NCBI RefSeq assembly: GCF_051014685.1
Contig: NC_135058.1
Location: forward strand, 7,602,811 to 7,666,810
Direction: 5' to 3'
Source: Ptiloglossa arizonensis
Lineage: Eukaryota > Arthropoda > Insecta > Hymenoptera > Colletidae
DNA: 64,000 nt
Each line of letters opens with the position of its first letter. Position 1 is the first letter of the stretch. The notes below the pieces were generated by a model. The model was given only the letters and a program-made list of their open reading frames with translations. It was not told the DNA's origin and searched no databases. Both the position numbers and the translations under genes were made by a program. Below, piece by piece: positions 57,825 to 64,000 of the stretch.

Positions 57825-60800
57825 GTGAGTTGAACAGTGAATTACGACGAGGAACCAAGAATACCGTGAACTTAGCGAATAACTTAATTACCGTGAATTA
57901 CGATGGAGCCATAAAAGTGGTGTTATCATCAATGCAGAAGAGTGAGGAGTTGAATCGAAAGCGTACAGTATTTACAACCGAATGGAATAAATCGTTACGT
58001 TATCTGTCGCTATTGACTTTTCGATGACAGAGTTGTTGGCAACAATACCTCTATCGAAAAATATCGATAAACAGCAATAATGGACGTTACGGAGAATTAT
58101 TAACAAGTTGTCGCTCAACCCCTACATAGTTACTGAAAAAATAATTTTCGATTGAAAACACGATTCGAAAAATATTTTCCTATACTCTTTTCGGATCAGT
58201 GGATCAACCGGGAGTAAAAAAATTCTTTCATTGGGTACAAAGAGGAATTTGTCTCAATTTTGAAACGATAAACCTGTCCAACCCAAAGAGGATTACCGAA
58301 CGTAATTCAGAAACGTGGTGATCGGTGTTCCAGTTACGACAATGGCACTCCGTAACCGATGAAAAAGTTTGTTCACTCCCAAAACAATCTTACACTCGCG
58401 TTCAATTTAACACGCGTTGGGTTCGCGTCACGTTCACCCACCGAATACGTATCTGTTCGCGTTCGGTGATCGTTAATGCCCCGTGAAAGCCATTACAGGC
58501 TGGAAACAATGCGCGAAACGAAGGCGCGCGGGATCAACAACCGTCTCGTCTGCAATTGACCGTAACGAAGAAACTTTCGCGAATTTTCAAGCGCTCGGAA
58601 CAAAACCCACGCCCGCATTTATTCCGGCCGTTCAACCGTCGTAGCTGCCCGTGTAAACGACTCTCGACCATAATTCCATGGGAACGATTCGAGCGTATAT
58701 CAAGTTGAAAATGTTTTCGAGCGCGCCGCGGCGTCGATCGTTGGCGCGCGATTTCAATTTTATTATCGTCCGGGAATTTTCTGGACGGTGTCTCGAGTGC
58801 GAAGGAGATCGCCTCTGAACGAGAATAAACGGATAAATGGATCTGTCGACTTTTCTCTACCAGTCCATTCGTTCGTGGCCGCCAGAAGTGTAGACATCGT
58901 CGGTAATACAATAACGACAAAGCCACCGGGGTACACCACTCGCGGCCACCATTCGTCTGAAAATCATGCGGGGCTTCCACGCACGACCGATCGTGAGCGC
59001 CGTGTTAAGGTTCGTCCACATTTCTTTCGAAAGGTGAACACCGATTTCGTGCAACGGTTGCAAGGAGCGTGTAACGCGCAACGAAACAAAAAAAAAAGAA
59101 GAAAATTGAGTGGCAAACGATCGAGAAACAGATCAGACACTTAGTTACGCGCCACGTTTCTTTTAATGCTCGAAGTAACAGATCATTACGATTGTAGGAA
59201 TTGTAATACTTTGCTGGTGTTATGAAATGGAAAGGTGAATACTATTTTGGGATATGTGTATATTGAACGAGGCAGTGGTAGAAATAAAATATTAACGAAA
59301 CACGCAAATTATAACTACGCTGATTTATTTCTCACTCCATGCATCTGGTCACGTTCGTCCAAAATTTCTCTCAATTGCTCGTCTTTCACGCCTCGAAAAC
59401 ACTTGACTCGTTCGCCTATTCCAAACGCAATTCCTTTCATACCCACGCATTATTGCATAATTATTATCGTTATTTTGAAGTGGAAAGTAAAGACGCGTAA
59501 CGTCGAAACAGTAAATCTTACAAAATATCTTCTTTTAATTTATTCCTTTGGTAATTTTCTATTCCAGGATGTACTTCTTATTAGACTTGTTTGTACTATT
59601 CTTCTACCTTTTGCTTGTTCGTTTTACTAATTTTTTTCTCCGTGTGTTGTTTCCTTTTTCCTTTTATATCTTCTCTCGTTGTACGATTATTGTACGGGCA
59701 ATCTACAGCGGACTCGAAAAGTACAATAGTTTTAAAAGCGCGATTGCGGGAAACAATTAGCAACGTAACAAGCGCAAACGGAAGCGATACGGTCGCTTTT
59801 GTCGCGAGTGTGAACTTGCCTTTACGAGGACTCGGCTTATCCTCTCACTCTGGTTTACCATCTCTGCCCCCCCTGCCCCCTCATTTGCCCTCGTGGTTGC
59901 TTGCCTGTTACGTTTTGTGATTACGACGTTTGATTCGAACGTGCGAGTAATCGAATTAGAGTGGAAGAGCATCGAGGGACGACGAGAGAAAATTTATGGT
60001 AAATTAAGGGTCGAAATTCGATCGAATGTCTTCCTGTCAATTTATCTTTGTCGTCGCGGTAAGAACGATGGAGAAAATAGGTATGGAGACAATTTGATTA
60101 GAGTGGAACCAAGGCTCGATTATTTCACGTCGGAATAGGAAAATAACGAGCACGGCGAGGCTTCTCTCCTTGTCCATTAGTCGGTTACGTCTGACCATGC
60201 ACATCACGAAACTACTTGCACTCGCGAACAGATATAAAAGAATTTGTCTTATTTCCGCCAATATTCAATCCCTACCGATCTAACATTTGTAGAATAATAA
60301 TCGAAGGAAATCGCGAAAGGTGAAGAAACTTTTCTTAATCCTTCGAAATTATGAAATCCGAGTTTGGACAGTTTTCGAATGCGAATCTCGGAGGAATCCT
60401 CTCTCAGCGAGTTCGTTGATCCCGATCTGGATTCATACTGGATTGAACTCGTCCGAAATATACGATCGAACATGCTAGAAACGTACGATCGCAGCGAAAA
60501 AAAAAAACACTGTCTCTTAAAATTCTGTTATCCTTTTTTACTATTTTTTATCCACTTTGGAACTCCTTGGATATTCGTTACGGTTCGAACGCGGCTCGAA
60601 GCAACGGCGCGGAACTTTCGAATTGTGCGTAACGATTTATCATCGTAACGAACAAGAGTATCCGGTCGTGAAGAAAATCCCCGGCTCTGTCTCGCGCGTA
60701 TTCGCGAACGGCCTCGGATCCGCGTCGTTAATTCTTAACGACCGATATCTTCCCTTTTTATCGTCCGGTCGTAGCCGGCCACCGATGTTCACGTGCCTCG

Positions 60801-63800
60801 GGCCTTAAGTATGTTTAACGATCGTTAACGCGGATAGACTCGTCGCGAAGAGTCCCGTTTTACGATCGCGGAAAATAAACTGCGTTCCGACGAATTGTTA
60901 GGCAACGACGGTGACTGTCTGGACAGCGAGCGCCATCGCGATGTAAACCGGCGGCGCTTTTAAGAGAGTTACGATGAAATACGAGGGCGAAACCTAGGGG
61001 CGAAGTTAACAACAAAGTTATTTCTACAAGAGCCACCATCCGTCGACGTAAATTTGTGGTTGTTGGCCGTTCTTCAATGGAGTCGAGCGAGATACGCTTT
61101 TACAACGGCCACTCGCGAAAATTTATCGTAATACGCGTAACGATGCTTCGAGCATATCGGAAACGCGCGAGTGAACGCTATTCTCGATACGTGCTTCGAC
61201 AAACGGGCAAGATTTTCAAAATTCTTGTTGCATTGAAACAAGAAGAGTCACGAGCGATGACACCGAAGTAATCGCAAGTTTTACAAAAGGATGTTAAGAC
61301 GAGGATGTAATTCAAGATACTTTCGCGACGATTATCTCGAAGAAATTCACATTACTTACGTAACGTTATTTACGGTTCTCCGAACAACGAATCACCGTCC
61401 GTGTCTTTATCGATTCGGGATGCTTTCGCGACGCGACGGTAAACATCGTTATTCGAGATCGCGGGGTTCCTAATTAATAACAAAGTGCACCGCACGAGTG
61501 ATTAATTAGTTTTAATTGAGACAATGTAACGACGACGCTACGAACCGTACGTCGTCGATTATGCGCAACAGTCGGCCCCTCGCGGGACTGAACTTTATTC
61601 GCGATTCATCGATTCAATTAACGATCGTGTCGCGCGATACACCGAGAAACGTTATCGATCGTAAATTACCGGGCTGAGGTATCTGGTTCTATTTTAAACG
61701 CAATTGATTCCTCGTAGTCGCGCGACCCCACCGTGTTTTACAACCGCTCGTAATTTGTATCGTACACGGAGAGCAACGAAAGCGTATATAAAGTATCGCG
61801 GAGCCGATAGGAAGTCGTGGCTAAGCACGGAACATAGTTTGACCGAACACGATTCCGAGTTATGCTAATTTATGTCAAGAAACGAGGGAGGCGTGCGAGC
61901 ACGACCCTCGCGCAGGACCCCACGCACACTCGACTCCCACTCCACCCTCCTCGTTCTTGTTACCTATTGCCACTTACGCGTTTCAAGATATGTCCTTTAC
62001 GAGAGGGTTGTTTAACGTTCCTTTCCCCCTGACGGAACCGCAGAATGTCAAGAACCTTGTTGATCCACCGTTACCCTTGATTCGGATGGAACGACTTTTT
62101 TACTACCGCTATTCAATTTCCTCCTCGTATCACGGAGATCGCACCTTGCGCCATTAATAAGAGAAATTCCGTTGAACTCGACGTTCATTTTAGAACGATT
62201 TTCGTTCAAAGATTTATTTACGTGCGATTGTGTCTCAGTTTCTCTTTAGTTTCGTACAAAGAACGTCCCAGGTGAGTCTATTACTAGAAAAAGTTTCGGA
62301 GATCAATTTTACAGATACGTGATAATATTTATTAAGTATCATAGCGATGCAAGATTGTTACATCGTCATAGGACTAAAACGAGCGTAGAAAGTGTATAGT
62401 GGAACGTTACTTGAAAGTGTCCGTTAACACGTTGAATGCCAGTTTTCAATATTTAAAGGTCTACTCGATGTTTGTTCAAACTGTAGCGCGAAAAGTAAAG
62501 AGTGAATATATAGAGTAAAAGTATTCAATGGTTTCTCAATAACAGTAACGTAATATTCGATGGTATGAATTTAATCCAAGTGCAACAACCGATAAGTCGA
62601 GCTTACCGTAGCGAAGATAACGTCGATCTCGGCGCATTGCAAATGTCTCTCGAAACTAAAGGAATAATGCAATGATTTTTACTCGCAATCTTCGAAGAAA
62701 CTTCTTCCTGCCCGTAGAAATCTTGCTCGGCGAATCAATTACCAGCGTAGATGTATGTAAGTGTGTGTTTGCTTTGGTCGGGCAGTATTTACCTCCGGAT
62801 ATAGCCGAAGGCACGTTATGGTCGCTTGCAACGTAACAGACGTAATCGATAAGCCAATACATTATGGATACACATTGTTGACTGATTCTACATCAATTTG
62901 CCCGTTGTTAGTCAACCGGTTTACCGCTCAAATCTTACCTCCGGGTTTCAAATTATCTTTGGCCCGCGAGCGCAATTATAATTTCATACGCCAAGTTAAC
63001 ACGCTGTTCGGAGCTGGTTTAGCTCGCTAACAATCGGAACATTTAGGTAACGGACTGCTCGATAGAAGATTTAGCTGAGGATTCAGAAACGCGAGGCTGT
63101 CTTCGAAGAATCAAAGTCAGCAGATAGTACTATCTAACCGGGAACGGTTACGAGAGAGTCACGAATAATCGACCGTGTCTTCTTTCCGCTTCGCGTTTTC
63201 GTTGCATTGCACGGAAACTCGAATCGTGTACAAGGGATTCTTATTATTCGATTTCTACGGTACACAGAGACTCGTTTTTCGAGACAGCGGTCGTAAATAA
63301 ATTAGAAATTCTACAAGAGAAGACGCAGGATCAAAGTGCATTGGTTAGAAAATGCATTTTTGTATCGGTGAAAATAAATACTTTAGGAAATATTAATTAT
63401 CAAAATTGTATAAAGACATGGAAATATCTGTTCCAAAGAAACAACAATTTGCCTTGAAAATCAATGCGATTGTATAATATTGATTACCAGAGATTTTCTT
63501 CGTTCAAACGGTTCGTTATAAACTTCCAGTAGCGTGTACTTAGTAAGGTTCATTGTCTGGTTCAAACGTATATCGAGGCAGATGTTTTTCACATTTTACT
63601 AATTATTACGTTTCTCAAGGTAATTAATAATTACCGCGCATCAATGATTATCGAAACATTATTTTATCCGTTGACAGAAGGTATTTACCCGTGAAAAATA
63701 TAGCGATATTGCCTTCGTATATTATACAAACGGTGTATCGATACGAAACCGTAACAAACATGGCTGGTTGTTTGTACAACCACGTTGACGGTACTTCACG

Positions 63801-64000
63801 ATACAATAGATGATTCCAAATTCATAATCACTGATACTGTACATTTCCATACCGAAGTATGTCTATTGTTCCGATATTTCATAGCAGCATACAGAAGTAG
63901 GATTAAATACGAGCTACAGAAAATTTTAAAAATAGAGAAATTATATAAGAAAAAGGACGACTACGGTTAAGCAAACCTTTCTGCAGCCTTATTTATATCA
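57825..64000 (+). other. Tmtc1: Tmtc1 downstream intron (5' part)
   Basis: The expected next coding segment (a hydrophobic helix, then the D-N-P-A stretch opening DUF1736) is not found up to the window end, so this intron is at least 6.2 kb. It holds A- or T-rich runs near 59084 and 60497, a strong TATA-like tatataaag at 61785-61793 in GC-rich DNA, and a possible small cassette at 62194-62271. Frames such as 60364-60648 and 63785-63970 look natural in composition but show no known domain. Nothing else is recognised. Confidence 0.65.
62194..62271 (+). other. Possible cassette exon, phase 0 at both ends
   Basis: The acceptor-like acgttcattttag and the donor-like cccag/gtgagt bracket 78 bases that are open in the host gene's phase. 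The frame reads NDFRSKIYLRAIVSQFLFSF and then VQRTSQ. Inclusion would add 26 residues without breaking the Tmtc1 frame, because the surrounding intron is phase 0. The peptide does not match the family, and a 26-codon open stretch is common by chance. A 22-base micro-exon (62250-62271) using the nearer tctctttag acceptor is another possibility. Confidence 0.15.

Noticed and set aside
57770..58027. 85-codon frame beginning at 57770
   Set aside because: It overlaps the phase-consistent Tmtc1 exon in another frame and reads through its donor. The spliced interpretation is better supported.
59315..59440. 41-codon minus-strand ATG frame with a helical charged stretch (VKDEQLREILDERDQMHG)
   Set aside because: It reads plausibly but is too short to judge, lacks splice context and has no recognisable family. 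CpG-rich DNA often yields Asp/Glu/Arg helices.
63785..63970. 61-codon frame near the right edge, rich in Lys/Ile/Tyr
   Set aside because: AT-rich composition explains it. There is no ATG start, no family match, and it does not contain the expected next TMTC segment.

Overview
The window looks like nuclear DNA from an insect, most likely a hymenopteran and plausibly a bee. CpG is not depleted (TCG and CGA are very common), coding content is very low, and the only clearly recognisable protein sequence is a set of short exons with GT..AG splice sites inside very large introns. There are no operons, ribosome-binding sites, tRNA or rRNA genes, or CRISPR arrays. Nearly all of the many short open frames are products of the CpG-rich, stop-poor composition.

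The one gene I can support is an internal part of a TMTC-family gene (transmembrane and TPR-containing ER O-mannosyltransferase) on the + strand, closest to TMTC1 as I recall the paralogues. Four consecutive exons are visible: 4670-4847, 42820-42893, 55332-55463 and, less certainly, 57752-57824. Splice phases agree across all three joins. The introns between them are about 38.0, 12.4 and 2.3 kb. The 5' exons (first luminal loop with the acidic catalytic motif) should lie upstream of base 1. The exons for DUF1736, the remaining membrane helices and the TPR repeats should lie beyond base 64000.

The rest is intronic. It contains: (i) decayed transposon fragments, one piggyBac-like (18.8-19.0 kb) and one hAT-like (24.9-25.1 kb); (ii) a composite repeat region at 36.4-38.9 kb with three copies of a short hairpin, two tandem units bounded by a 15-bp inverted repeat, a 7-bp microsatellite, a purine-rich CpG-poor stretch and an AT-rich tandem duplication; (iii) many diverged tandem repeats with periods from about 24 to 220 bp (20.0, 27.8, 31.6, 35.3, 41.3, 43.0, 43.7, 53.0 and 54.0 kb); (iv) GC-rich or unusually non-repetitive blocks with clustered factor-like motifs that are candidates for intronic regulatory DNA (10.1, 16.4, 20.5, 31.1, 33.9, 34.7, 39.8, 44.6 and 53.5 kb); and (v) a few exon-like open frames that I cannot assign.

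I do not see a clear new biological system. The items most worth checking are the composite repeat at 36-39 kb, an in-frame alternative donor inside the first Tmtc1 exon, the splice-flanked hydrophobic frame at 12.0 kb, the proline-rich frame on the minus strand at 29.1-29.7 kb, and the regulatory-looking block at 39.7-40.15 kb.
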